Assembly: GCA_963801045.1 (NCBI GenBank)
Contig: CAWDDC010000001.1
Span: 124,001 to 188,000, forward strand
DNA from: JACCWP01 sp963801045
GTDB taxonomy: Bacteria; Actinomycetota; Actinomycetes; Propionibacteriales; Nocardioidaceae
Length of the DNA stretch: 64,000 nucleotides
Direction of reading: 5' to 3'
Shown here piece by piece: positions 47,554 through 56,600 of the stretch. Each line of letters opens with the position of its first letter. Position 1 is the stretch's first letter. The position numbers and the translations under genes were made by a program. The notes beneath the pieces were generated by a model. The model made no database searches. It saw nothing but the letters and a program-made list of their open reading frames with translations, and had not been told where the DNA came from.

Positions 47554-48243
47554 TCAGGGCAGGGCGGCGACCAGCTCGCCGACGGCGCGGCGGCGGCCGG
47601 TGTAGAACGGCACCTCCTCGCGCACGTGCCGGCGAGCCCGGCTGGCGCGCAGCTCACGCATGAGGTCGACGATGCGGTGCAGCTCGTCGGCCTCGAAGGC
47701 GAGGATCCACTCGTAGTCGCCGAGCGCGAACGAGGACACCGTGTTGGCGCGCACGTCGGGGAACTCCCGCGCCAGCCTGCCGTGCTCGACCAGCATGTCG
47801 CGGCGTTCGTCGTCGGGCAGCAGGTACCACTCGTACGAACGGACGAACGGGTAGACGCACACGTAGGCCCGCGGCTCCTCGTCGGACATGAACGCCGGCA
47901 CGTGGCCCTTGTTGAACTCTGCCGGGCGGTGCAGGGCCAGCTGCGACCACACCGGCTGCAGCCGCTCGCCCAGCGCGGTGCGCCGCAACGCCTGATAGGC
48001 CTCCTGCAACGCCTCGGCGGTCTCGGCGTGCCACCACACCAGCAGGTCGGCGTCGGCCCGCAGCCCGGACACGTCGTAGGTGCCCCGGACCACCACGCCC
48101 TTGTCGCCCAGCCGCTCGACCAGGGACTCGACCTCGGCGGCGACCGGCGCCCGGTCGAGGTCGCCGAGCGGGTCGCGCAGGGCGAACACCGACCACATCG
48201 TGTAGCGGATGGAGGCGTTGATCTCGCGGGCGGTCGGGCTCAT
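47554..48243 (-). CDS. hemQ: Coproheme decarboxylase (chlorite dismutase-like)
   Basis: Converts coproheme to heme b in the coproporphyrin-dependent route of actinobacteria and firmicutes. The 229-residue protein begins MSPTAREINASIRYTMWSVF and contains LVWWHAETAEALQEAYQALR, PAFMSDEEPRAYVCVYPFVR then SYEWYLLPDDERRDMLVEHG, the HemQ hallmark with the catalytic tyrosine region, and ANTVSSFALGDYEWILAFEA. It is intact. Its ATG overlaps the stop of hemY (ATGA), so the two enzymes acting close together in the pathway are translationally coupled. Confidence 0.93.
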   Translation of the reverse strand: MSPTAREINASIRYTMWSVFALRDPLGDLDRAPVAAEVESLVERLGDKGVVVRGTYDVSGLRADADLLVWWHAETAEALQEAYQALRRTALGERLQPVWSQLALHRPAEFNKGHVPAFMSDEEPRAYVCVYPFVRSYEWYLLPDDERRDMLVEHGRLAREFPDVRANTVSSFALGDYEWILAFEADELHRIVDLMRELRASRARRHVREEVPFYTGRRRAVGELVAALP

Positions 48244-49706
48244 GCGGGCATTGTCCCCAACGCCCCAAGACCCGCCGCCAGCCGGTCCGCCGCCCGCTGC
48301 GCATCGGCGATGCACGCCGGCACGCCGACCCCCTCGTACGCGGCTCCGCAGACCTCGAGCCCGGCGACGCCGGCGACCGCCCGGCGCACCCGCTCGACCC
48401 GGCCCCGGTGGCCGACCGCGTACTGCGGCAGCCCGCCACCCCATCGGTCGACCCGGGCGTCCAGCAGCCGGCCGGACAGGCCGACGGTGTCGGCGAGCTC
48501 GGCGGCGGCGAGCGCGACCAGCTCGGCGTCGTCGCGCTGCAGCACGGCGACGTCACGGTGCCGCCCGAACGACACCCGCAACAACACCGTGCCCGGACCC
48601 GCCGTGGCGGCGTGCTCGGCCACCCAGGACCACTTCGCCGACGACCAGGTGACCGCCTTGGCGTCGCGCCGCTCGACCGGCGGCACCAGGAAGCCCGATC
48701 CGGGCGGCGGCGAGGCCACCGCTGCGGCCGGCACCGCGAGCGACACCAGCGCGACGCTGGCGTAGTCGATCCGGCGCAGCTCGGTCGCCGCGGTCGGCAG
48801 CACCGGTTCGAGCAGGCGCGCGGTCGGCGGCGCCGGGGTCGCCAGCAGCACCGCGTCGGCCTCCAGCACCTCGGGCCGGTCGGCCCGACCGACCGTCAGG
48901 CGCCAGCCGCCATCGGCGCGCGCCGCCAGCTCCCGGACCGTCGAGCCCGTCCGCAGCACCACGCCCGCCCGCTCGGCCCGGTCGGCGACCGCGACGGCGA
49001 GTCTGCCCGACGCCGCCGACCAGCCCGGCGAACACCGGCACCGGTCCCCCCGACTCGGTGTGCTCGGGGGTGGTCACCCGGTGCGCGGCCGCCAGCAGCG
49101 ACCCGCCGTCTCGCGTCAGCGCCAGCAGCTGCGGTGCGGCCGCCTGCAGGGAGAGCTCGTCGGCGTGGCCGGCGTAGACCCCGCCCAGCAGCGGTTCCAG
49201 CAACCGGTCGCGCACCTCGCCGCCCATCCGCTGCGCCACCAGCCGTCCCACGGCGACGTCGTCGGCCGGGTCGTCGCCCACCGGTCGGCCGGGCAGCACC
49301 CGGTCCAGCGCCGTGCGAGCGACGCCTGCTGGCGACAGCACACCGCTGCGCGCCAGCGCACCCAGGTCGGCGGGCACCCCGAGCACGGTGCGCGGCAGCG
49401 GCCGCAGCCGGCCACGCGACCACACCGCCGCGGCACCGACCGCCGGGTGGCGTACGTCGTCGGACAGCCCGACGCCGCGGGCCAGCTCGACGGCTTCGGG
49501 GCGGCGGTTGAGCAGGGACTCCGCCCCGGTGTCGACCTGGACCCCGGCGAGCTCGCCCAGGGCGAGCTTGCCGCCGAGCGCCGGCGCCTGCTCGAGCACG
49601 GTGATCCGGGCGCGCGGGCAGAGGTGCGCGAGCCGGTACGCCGCGGCGAGGCCGCTGATGCCCCCGCCGACCACCACGACGGCGGGGCGCACGGCTTCGT
49701 CGGACA
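48240..49706 (-). CDS. hemY: Coproporphyrinogen III / protoporphyrinogen oxidase (HemY/CgoX)
   Basis: FAD-dependent oxidase giving coproporphyrin III in the pathway that ends with HemQ. GTG at 49706 gives SDEAVRPAVVVVGGGISGLA, the Rossmann FAD motif GGGISGLAAAYRLA, then VLEQAPALGGKLALGELAGV and VDTGAESLLNRRPEAVELAR. The C-terminal part includes VEADAVLLATPAPPTARLLE-like sequence (read VLEADAVLLATPAPPTARLL), WGGGLPQYAVGHRGRVERVR and LEVCGAAYEGVGVPACIADA. One shift near 49010 breaks it; corrected length is about 488 residues. It is followed directly by hemQ and lies in a minus-strand heme cluster with hemE, interrupted by one plus-strand gene. Confidence 0.91.
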
Positions 49707-49849
49707 CCGGCCCATGGTCCCAGCCGCCCGGTGCATGCTCTCCGGCGCGGTGACGACTGGGTAACGGTCCGGGCCGGCGCGGAACCGGACCCACCCGGGC
49801 CCCGTCGCACCGGCAACCCGCTCAGCCGCCCACCGCCGGGAGACCGCTC

Positions 49850-50805
49850 ATGTCCGTGCCGCGCCCGACGCTGCCCGCACTCCTGCTCACCGGACTCCTG
49901 GCGGTGACCCTCGTGCGCCTGCTCGGGCGGCGAGGAGGGCGGCTCGGACCAGTCCTCCGTGGTCGAGGAACCGGCGGGCGACACACCGGAGGCCGGCGCT
50001 GCCGACGACGGGGCCGCTGTGACGTCGGAGCGAGCGGAGGACAGCTCCTCCGGCTCAGGCACCGCGCCGGCGCTCCAGCTGGACCCCGCCCAGCTGGAGC
50101 CGCGCGACATCATCCGCACCGGCTCGGTGGCGATCGAGGCCGACGACCCCGAAGACGTCCGCGACCGGATCGGCGACCTGGTGGACAGTCTCGGCGGCTA
50201 CGTGTCCGACGAGTCGGCGCGTACCCGGCCTGAGGGCGGGGTGGACGAGCTGCGGATCGTGATCCAGGTGCCGACCGACCGTTTCGAGGACGCGGTGGAG
50301 AAGGTCTCCGCACTGGGCGAGGTGCAGTCCCGCTCGGTGCAGGCCCAGGACGTGACCCGCGAGGTCGCCGACGTCGACAGCCGGGTCGAGAGCGCACGGG
50401 CGGCGCTGGAGCGGGTCCGGGCCCTGCTCGACCGGGCGGTCAGCCTCGGCTCGGTGATCCGGCTCGAGGGCGTGCTGTCGCAGCGTCAGTCCGACCTCGA
50501 GTCGTTGCTGGCCCAGCAGCAGGCGCTGGCAGGTCAGACGGCGCTCGGCACCCTCGAGGTCGAGGTGTCGGCGCCGGACCGCGCGGTCGGCCCGGCGGAC
50601 GACGACACGGACGAGGCCACCGGGTTCACCGCCGGACTGGATGCCGGGTGGGACGCGCTTGAGCACGGCATTCGTGCTGTCGAGCACGGCGGTCGGTGCG
50701 GTGCTCCCCTTCGCCGCAATCGGCGGGCTGCTGGTGCTGCCGGTGCTGATCTGGCGCCGGCGCAGCGAGCGCGCCGTCAGCCCGTCCCCGCCGGCGGCGC
50801 CGTAG
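49850..50805 (+). CDS. DUF4349-type lipoprotein with coiled coil and C-terminal membrane helix
   Basis: Exported lipoprotein of about 317 residues. After correcting one inserted base near 49926 the N-terminus reads LLTGLLAVTLVACSGGEEGG, a lipobox followed by an acidic Ser/Glu/Asp linker. The body has RTGSVAIEADDPEDVRDRIG, LVDSLGGYVSDESARTRPEG, IVIQVPTDRFEDAVEKVSAL and a coiled coil (VADVDSRVESARAALERVRA), the DUF4349 pattern. A second insertion near 50657 precedes a final helix, AVLPFAAIGGLLVLPVLIW. Its end overlaps the hemE tail antiparallel by 28 bp. Function unknown; a membrane-tethered periplasmic role is inferred. Confidence 0.75.
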
Positions 50806-51854
50806 GCGCAGGCAATGGAGCCGCGGTGAGCCCGTGCACCAGCTCGACGATGCGGGTCAGCACGTCGGGATCGGTGCCCGGCAGCACCCCGTGCCCGAGG
50901 TTGAACACGTGCCCCGGAGCGGCCGCTCCTGCACGGAGCACCTCGCGGACCGCGGCGTCGACCACCGGCCACGGCGCCATCGTGACGGCAGGGTCGAGGT
51001 TGCCCTGCAGCGCCCGGTCGCGCCCGACCCGCAACGTGGCGTCGGCCAGCGGCACCCGCCAGTCGACGCCGACAACCTCGGCTCCCGCCTGGCCCATCGC
51101 CGCCAGCAGCTCGCCGGTGCCGACCCCGAAGTGGATCCGCGGCACCCCGAGGTCGGAGACCGCCGCCAGCACCGCCGCCGAGTGCGGCTGGACGTAGCGC
51201 CGGTAGTCGGCCTCGGACAAGGTCCCGGCCCAGGAGTCGAACAGCTGCACCGCGGCGGCGCCGGCGACGCACCTGCACCCGCAGGAACTCCCCCGCGATC
51301 ACCGCGAGCCGGCCGAGCAGCGCGTGCCACAGGTCCGGGTCGCCGTACATCAGCGCCTTGGTCCGCACGTGGTCGCGGGACGGGCCGCCCTCGATGAGGT
51401 ACGACGCGAGCGTGAACGGTGCGCCCGCGAAGCCGATCAGCGGCGTGCCGCGCAGCTCACCGACGAGACCGGCGATCGCGTCGGAGACGTACGGGACGTC
51501 GTCGGGCTCGAGCGGCCGCAACCGGTCGAGGTCGGCCGCGGCCCGAATCGGCTCGGCCACCACCGGCCCGGTGCCCGGCACGATGTCGAGGTCGACGCCG
51601 ACCGCGCGCAGCGGGACGACGATGTCGGAGTAGAGGATCGCGGCGTCGACGCCGTGCCGGCGTACGGGCTGCATGGTGATCTCCACGACCAGCTCCGGCC
51701 GGGTGCACGACTCGAGCATCGGCACGCCCTCGCGGACCCGGCGGTACTCCGGCAGCGAGCGGCCCGCCTGGCGCATGAACCAGACCGGCGTGTGCGGCAC
51801 CGGCGCTCGCCGGCAGGCGGCGAGGAACGGGTCGGTGCTGGCGGGGAGGGACAC
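50777..51854 (-). CDS. hemE: Uroporphyrinogen decarboxylase
   Basis: Removes four carboxyls from uroporphyrinogen III to give coproporphyrinogen III, the substrate for the HemY-HemQ branch. GTG at 51854 follows GGGAGGA. Signature 1 is PVWFMRQAGRSLPEYR, and signature 2 is the region LIGFAGAPFTLASYLIEGGP. Later blocks: RIHFGVGTGELLAAMGQAGA, VVGVDWRVPLADATLRVG and ALQGNLDPAVTMAPWPVVDA with HVFNLGHGVLPGTDPDVLTR. One shift near 51270 breaks the frame; corrected length is about 358 residues. It faces away from the DUF3000 gene across 71 bp. Confidence 0.93.
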
Positions 51855-51925
51855 GCCGTCGATCCTCCCAGGCGGACGCGGCGCGTCGGGGCGACCCCCG
51901 TCCATGCCACGCCTACGCTGCCCGC

Positions 51926-52534
51926 ATGGGCGCCAGACGGGAGCTCGACGCACCGCCGGCGCGGTTTCGCGCTGCGGTCGAGCAGGTGCGCACCGCGCGG
52001 ATGCGTGCGGAGGTGCTGCTCTCGGACGTGCCGGCCCCCCAGCGGATCGCCCCGTTCGCCACCGCGGTGGGCGCCGACGTCACCCTCGACGGCGACGAGA
52101 TCGCCACCGGGCGGCTGGTGCTGCTGCACGACCCCGACGGCAACGACTCCTGGGAGGGCACCTGGCGCTGCGTGACGTTCGTGCGCGCCGACGTCGATCC
52201 GGAGATGGTGCGCGACCCGCTGCTGTCGGCCGTGGCGTGGAGCTGGCTGGTCGACGCGTGGCAGGCCCGCGACCTCGACGCCGTGGCGCCGAGCGGCACG
52301 GTCACCGCCGTGCTGTCCGAGGGCTTCGGGGGCATCGAGTCCGACGGGCTGAGCGCGCAGGTCGAGGTACGCGCGTCGTGGACACCGGTCGGCGGCGGCG
52401 CCGACCTGACTCCGCCGTTGGGCGCCCACGTCGAGGCGTGGGGCGACCTGTTGTGCTGTGCCGCCGGGCTGCCGCCCGTACCCGCGGGAGTGCTGCCGCT
52501 GCCTCCGCGTACCGCTCGCGGACGGACCTCGTGA
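51926..52534 (+). CDS. DUF3000 family protein
   Basis: Actinobacterial conserved protein of 202 residues without known activity. ATG at 51926. Family-typical phrases: APPARFRAAVEQVRTARMRA, EVLLSDVPAPQRIAPFATAV, DGDEIATGRLVLLHDPDGND and SWEGTWRCVTFVRADVDPEM. It ends in GDLLCCAAGLPPVPAGVLPL. DUF3000 genes commonly sit between hemE and ribonuclease D in actinobacteria, and the same order is seen here. It is intact. The ribonuclease D start follows 10 bp later, so the two are probably one transcript. Confidence 0.85.
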   Translation: MGARRELDAPPARFRAAVEQVRTARMRAEVLLSDVPAPQRIAPFATAVGADVTLDGDEIATGRLVLLHDPDGNDSWEGTWRCVTFVRADVDPEMVRDPLLSAVAWSWLVDAWQARDLDAVAPSGTVTAVLSEGFGGIESDGLSAQVEVRASWTPVGGGADLTPPLGAHVEAWGDLLCCAAGLPPVPAGVLPLPPRTARGRTS

Positions 52535-52544
52535 GGCCGCGTCG

Positions 52545-53850
52545 GTGAGCCCGTTGTCGGACCAGCCGCCCCCTGACGCGCAACCGCCCGACAACCTTCC
52601 CGACAACCCTCCCGACGAGACGCCTGAGGAGACCCCCGAGCCGCCCGCCGAGCCGAAGCCGCTGCTGCGGCTGTCCGAGCCGCTGCCGGACGTCATCGAC
52701 ACAGCGGAGGCGCTGGCACCGGCCCTCTCCTCGCTGCGTGCCGGCACCGGACCGGTCGCGGTCGACGCCGAGCGGGCGTCCGGCTACCGCTACTCCCAGC
52801 GCGCCTACCTGGTGCAGCTGCGCCGCGCCGGTGCGCCGACGGCACTGGTCGACCCCATCGCGTTCGACGACCTCAGCCCGCTCGCGGAGGTGCTGGACGG
52901 CCCGGAGTGGATCCTGCACGCCGCCACCCAGGACCTGCCGTGCCTCACCGCGATCGGGTTGCGACCGCGCCGGCTGTTCGACACCGAGCTGGCGGCGCGG
53001 CTGCTGAACCTTCCGCGGGTCGGGCTCGCCTGGCTGGTCGAGGACCTGCTCGGCGGGCGGCTGGCCAAGGAGCACTCCGCCGTCGACTGGTCGACCCGGC
53101 CGCTGCCCCGCCCGTGGCTCGAGTACGCCGCGCTGGACGTCGAGGCACTGGTGGAGCTGCGCGGCCTGCTGGCGGCGCAGCTGGTCGAGACCGGCAAGCA
53201 GGAGTGGGCCGACCAGGAGTTCGAGGCGTTGCTCAGCTTCACCGGCCCGACCCCGCGCGTCGACCCGTGGCGCCGGACGTCCGGCATGCACCGGGTACGC
53301 GGCCGCCGCCCGCTCGCGGTGGTCCGCGAGCTGTGGGAGGCACGCGACCGGCTGGCCGCCGACCTGGACGTGACGCCGAGCCGAGTGCTCACCGACGCCG
53401 CCATCGTCGAGGCCGCGCGCCAGCAACCGGTGGGCCGCGCCGCGCTGCGCGCGCTGCCGGGCATGCGGCACCGACAGGCTCGCAAGCACCTGGACACCTG
53501 GGAGGAGGCGATCGCCCGCGCCGTCGCACTCCCCGACGAGCGGCTGCCCCCGGTGTCGGCGCGTACGGACGGTCCGCCGCCGCCGCGGGCCTGGCAGGAC
53601 CGCGACCCCGCAGCGGCGGCGCGGCTGGCGGCCTGCCGCACCGTCGTCACCGCGTTGTCCGCCGAGCACCAGGTGCCGGCCGAGAACCTGATCGCCCCCG
53701 ACGCCGTCCGCAGGCTCGCGTGGGAACCGCCCGACCCGCCGACGGTCGAGGCGGTCGCCGCGGCGTTGACGGGCAGCGGGGCCAGGCGGTGGCAGGTCGG
53801 GCTCGATTGCTCCGGGACTCAGTGCGGCGCTCCGCGCTCCCACCGGCTAG
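52545..53850 (+). CDS. rnd: Ribonuclease D-like 3'-5' exoribonuclease
   Basis: DEDD-family exoribonuclease for tRNA and other RNA 3' ends. After a Pro/Asp/Glu-rich N-terminus (QPPDNLPDNPPDETPEETPE), the DEDD motifs are GPVAVDAERASGYRY (DxE), LHAATQDLPCLTAIG, RRLFDTELAARLLNLPR and LEYAALDVEALVELR (final D). Two HRDC-like regions follow (SGMHRVRGRRPLAVVRELWE and the C-terminal helix bundle). A one-base insertion near 53806 changes the C-terminus; corrected, it ends APGLSAALRAPTG at TAG 53848-53850, just inside the IdeR box. Length is about 434 residues. GTG at 52545. Confidence 0.9.
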
Positions 53851-53865
53851 GTTAGGCAAGCCTGA
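53847..53865 (+). promoter_or_regulatory. Probable IdeR/DtxR-family iron box
   Basis: CTAGGTTAGGCAAGCCTGA matches the IdeR/DtxR consensus TTAGGTTAGSCTAACCTAA at 15 of 19 positions. It lies 27 bp upstream of the GTG of the FTR1 iron permease and overlaps the stop codon of ribonuclease D. Iron-dependent repression of the permease is inferred. Confidence 0.8.
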
Positions 53866-53892
53866 CCACACCGTCACCCGAGGAGCGCCTCC

Positions 53893-54735
53893 GTGCTCGC
53901 CAACTACCTGATCGGTCTGCGAGAGGGCCTCGAGGCCAGTCTCGTCGTGAGCATCCTGGTGGCCTACCTGGTGCGCACCGATCATCGCGACCGGATCCGC
54001 TTCGTGTTCTACGGTGTCGCGGCAGCGGTGCTGCTCAGCCTGGGGTTCGGTGCGCTGCTGACCTTCACCAGCCGGGCCATGTCGTTCCAGGCGCAGGAGG
54101 CCTTCGGGGGCATCCTGTCGATCGTGGCGGTCGTACTCGTCACCTGGATGATCTTCTGGATGCGCCGTGCCGCCCGCGGGATGAAGCGCGAGCTCGAGGG
54201 GCGGATGGCCACCGCGCTGGACGTGGGACCGCTCGCGCTGGTGGCGCTGGCGTTCGTGTCGGTCGCCCGGGAGGGGCTCGAGACGGCGCTGTTCGTGTGG
54301 GCGGCGGCCCAGGGCACCGACCGCACCAGCACGCCGCTGGTCGGCCTGCTGCTCGGCCTCGCCACGGCGGTGGTGACCGGCTACGCGCTCTACCAGGGCG
54401 CCATCCGGATCAACCTGGCGACGTTCTTCACCTACACCGGTGCCCTGCTCGTGCTGGTCGCCGCCGGCGTGCTCGCGTACGGCGTCCACGACCTGCAGGA
54501 GGCCGGCATCATCCCCGGCCTGAACAACCTGGCCTTCGACATCAGCGAGACGCTGCCGCTGACCAGCACGATGGGATCGCTGCTCAAGGGGTTCTTCAAC
54601 TACAACCCGGCCCCGACCGTCATCGAGCTGGTGGTGTGGCTCGCCTACCTGATCCCGGTGATGACGGCCTTCCTGTGGCCGCTGGTGGGTCGGCGCAGCC
54701 CGACTCCGCCGCGCCGGACCGAGTCGGTCCGCTGA
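53893..54735 (+). CDS. FTR1/EfeU-family iron permease
   Basis: Polytopic membrane permease for iron import. It carries two REGLE motifs as expected for this family: GLREGLEASLVVSILVAYLV in helix 1 and VSVAREGLETALFVWAAAQG in helix 4. Seven or so membrane helices are visible (AVLLSLGFGALLTFTS, GILSIVAVVLVTWMIFWM, FFTYTGALLVLVAAGVLAYG, IELVVWLAYLIPVMTAFLWP). GTG at 53893 follows GAGGAG. 280 residues, intact. The EfeO and EfeB partners are not adjacent; the next gene is an unrelated lipoprotein. The IdeR box upstream suggests induction in iron shortage. Confidence 0.92.
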   Translation: MLANYLIGLREGLEASLVVSILVAYLVRTDHRDRIRFVFYGVAAAVLLSLGFGALLTFTSRAMSFQAQEAFGGILSIVAVVLVTWMIFWMRRAARGMKRELEGRMATALDVGPLALVALAFVSVAREGLETALFVWAAAQGTDRTSTPLVGLLLGLATAVVTGYALYQGAIRINLATFFTYTGALLVLVAAGVLAYGVHDLQEAGIIPGLNNLAFDISETLPLTSTMGSLLKGFFNYNPAPTVIELVVWLAYLIPVMTAFLWPLVGRRSPTPPRRTESVR

Positions 54736-54766
54736 CCGGGACGTTCGTCTCACTACGGTGACGTGC

Positions 54767-55615
54767 ATGTCGCTCCGTCAACGTACGCGCGCGCCCCGTG
54801 TCCCGACCGTCGTCGTCGCCGGCCTGGCGCTGCTCGGTCTGCTGGCCGCCTGCGGCGACGACCCGGACGGGGCGGACGCTCCCCCGGCCAGCACGCCTGC
54901 GACGACCACCGAGTCCGAGCCGACCGAGCCGGAACCGACCGAGCCCAGCGAACCCACCGAGCCGAGCGAGTCCACCGGCACGGAGCCGACCGAGCCGACG
55001 GAGCCGACCGCGAGCGAGACCACCGAGTCGACCCGCCCGCCCGCGACCACCGGACTCACCGGTGCCCTGCTGCCCGCCGCCGAGGTGCCGGGCCTCAACG
55101 CCGAGACCGGCTGGACGAGGCCGAAGACGTCCTCGCGCGAGGGCGAACCGCCGGCCTGGGTCTGCCAGCAGGCGACGATGCTCAGCAACGGCGCGGTCAC
55201 GGTCCGGCAGCGCAGCTACGAGGCGACGGCGGGCGGGGCGACCGCCACCCACGTCGTGGCCCGCACGGTCGATCCGCGCAGCGCGAAGCGGGTCTACGGC
55301 GCCCTGCTCGGCAACGCCCGCGAGTGCGCGAAGGAGCTCGCCGACCGCGACCGCAAGCCCAAGGGCCAGGTGCGGGCGCTGACCGAGATCGACGTGCCGA
55401 CGGGGCAGGCGTCGTGGGGCGTGATCTTCTCCGGCCCGGTGCCCGGCAGCCGCGACGAGGCGTACATCGACGCCGTCGTCGTCGCCCGGGTCGGCGACCT
55501 GGTGTCGGTGCTGTCGATGAGCAGCATCGGCCAGGACTACAACTACGAGGTGGGCCAGACGCCGCCGGAGCAGGCCGCCCCGATCATGGTCGACCGGTTG
55601 TCCGCGGTGCGCTGA
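54767..55615 (+). CDS. Lipoprotein with Thr/Glu/Pro repeat linker, unknown function
   Basis: Exported lipoprotein of 282 residues. The signal peptide ends VVVAGLALLGLLAACGD, a lipobox, followed by a 60-residue linker of repeated EPTEP/TEPSEP units. The folded part begins TGLTGALLPAAEVPGLNAET and has cysteines in PPAWVCQQATMLSN and NARECAKELADRD that probably pair. It ends SSIGQDYNYEVGQTPPEQAA and PIMVDRLSAVR. The pattern resembles short sensor-like or PknH-sensor-type extracytoplasmic proteins, but this is a guess. ATG at 54767. It lies 31 bp after the permease gene and could share its transcript. Confidence 0.65.
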   Translation: MSLRQRTRAPRVPTVVVAGLALLGLLAACGDDPDGADAPPASTPATTTESEPTEPEPTEPSEPTEPSESTGTEPTEPTEPTASETTESTRPPATTGLTGALLPAAEVPGLNAETGWTRPKTSSREGEPPAWVCQQATMLSNGAVTVRQRSYEATAGGATATHVVARTVDPRSAKRVYGALLGNARECAKELADRDRKPKGQVRALTEIDVPTGQASWGVIFSGPVPGSRDEAYIDAVVVARVGDLVSVLSMSSIGQDYNYEVGQTPPEQAAPIMVDRLSAVR

Positions 55616-55656
55616 GGCGCATCGAACCCCGGCGCCCCGCGTGGCACGATGCGGGG

Positions 55657-56259
55657 ATGGATGCGCCCCGCTTCCACCGCCCGGCGCTGCCGGGCGACGG
55701 CTCCTTCGACGACCTTCCCGGCGGCGAGGACCCGGCGGTGCGCGCCGAGGCCGGCGCACGGGTCGCGACCCTGCTCGTACGCGGCGCGCGCGACGCCCGC
55801 GACGACGACGTGGCCGAACGGGTGGTCCGCCTCGCCGACGAGCAGGGGCTCGACGAGCTGGCCCAGCTGTGGGCGACCGCGCCGGCCGAGTCGCTGGCGG
55901 GCGCGCTGTGGCGGCTCTACCTGCTGCGCACCTGGGTGCACCGCGACCCCGGCCTCGCGTCCCGGGAGTTCGCCGCCGGACGCAGCCGCGCGCCCGTGCA
56001 CGAGGTGGTCGCGGGGGTCGTCGACCCGCCGGGGCCGGACGAGGTCCGCGAGCTCACCGACACCGTGCTGCGCGGGGTGGTGGTGGCCGACCTCGCCGTC
56101 ACCTTCGAGCGGGCGGCCGCGTTCGCCCGGGTGGTCGCCGTGGGCCGCGCCGACATCGGCGACGACGCGCACGCGGCCGAGTCGGCCGTCCGGCTGGTGA
56201 CGACCGCGGAGCAGCTGGAGCAGGCGGCCCACCTCGAACGGGCCGGCCACCTCACCTAG
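55657..56259 (+). CDS. Conserved helical protein, unknown function
   Basis: A 200-residue protein from ATG at 55657. Sequence stretches such as VATLLVRGARDARDDDVAER, LAQLWATAPAESLAGALWRL and YLLRTWVHRDPGLASREFAA are amphipathic helices without membrane segments. It ends EQLEQAAHLERAGHLT. I recognise the type as a common actinobacterial hypothetical but no domain name comes to mind. It is intact, and its stop lies 5 bp before the tandem hairpin repeat. No partners are suggested by neighbours. Confidence 0.6.
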   Translation: MDAPRFHRPALPGDGSFDDLPGGEDPAVRAEAGARVATLLVRGARDARDDDVAERVVRLADEQGLDELAQLWATAPAESLAGALWRLYLLRTWVHRDPGLASREFAAGRSRAPVHEVVAGVVDPPGPDEVRELTDTVLRGVVVADLAVTFERAAAFARVVAVGRADIGDDAHAAESAVRLVTTAEQLEQAAHLERAGHLT

Positions 56260-56263
56260 CCCC

Positions 56264-56432
56264 GCGAACCTTCCGGCCACACGTACGTCGGGACGACCGT
56301 CTCGCCGGAAGATCCGGCCCCGCGAATCTTCCGGCCGACACGTACGTCGGGACGACCGTCTCGCCGGAAGATCCGGCTACGCGAATCTTCCGGCGACACG
56401 TACGTCGGGACGACGGTCAGGCCGGAAGATCG
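56264..56432. repeat. Three tandem 58-59 bp hairpin repeats
   Basis: Three head-to-tail units start at about 56264, 56322 and 56381. In each, a left arm ATCTTCCGGC and a right arm GCCGGAAGAT (complementary over up to 10 bp) enclose about 27 bp that contain the palindrome ACGTACGT and the step GTCGGGACGACCGTC. The centre pairs again (CGAC/GTCG), so nested hairpins can form. The first unit has ACC instead of ATC in the left arm, and the third unit is altered near its right end (GACGGTCAGGCC). It lies in the gap between converging genes. No protein frame is credible here. The sequence does not match any repeat family I know. Confidence 0.85.
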
Positions 56433-56600
56433 GTGGGGGTGGGGGCGTCGGGCCGGGAGCGCCTCACGGCGCGTGGCCGCTCGTGGCGGCTAATTGTGGG
56501 ACCCGGGGCTACCGCGGCCCGACGCCTCGCCCAGGGTAGCGGCCCCTCGGCGCACGCCAAGCACCTGGCGCGGGTATCGGTCGAACCGGCCCCGAACGGC
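56433..56600. other. Gene-free stretch with a G-run cluster
   Basis: After the repeats, GGGGG-T-GGGGG-CGTC-GGG-CC-GGG (56435-56457) could form a G-quadruplex. Otherwise I see nothing in the remaining 140 bp up to the stop of the converging acetyltransferase gene. Confidence 0.4.

Noticed and set aside
54900..55040. Repeat array in the Thr/Glu/Pro linker as a separate repeat element
   Set aside because: The DNA repeats are imperfect and simply reflect a low-complexity protein linker.
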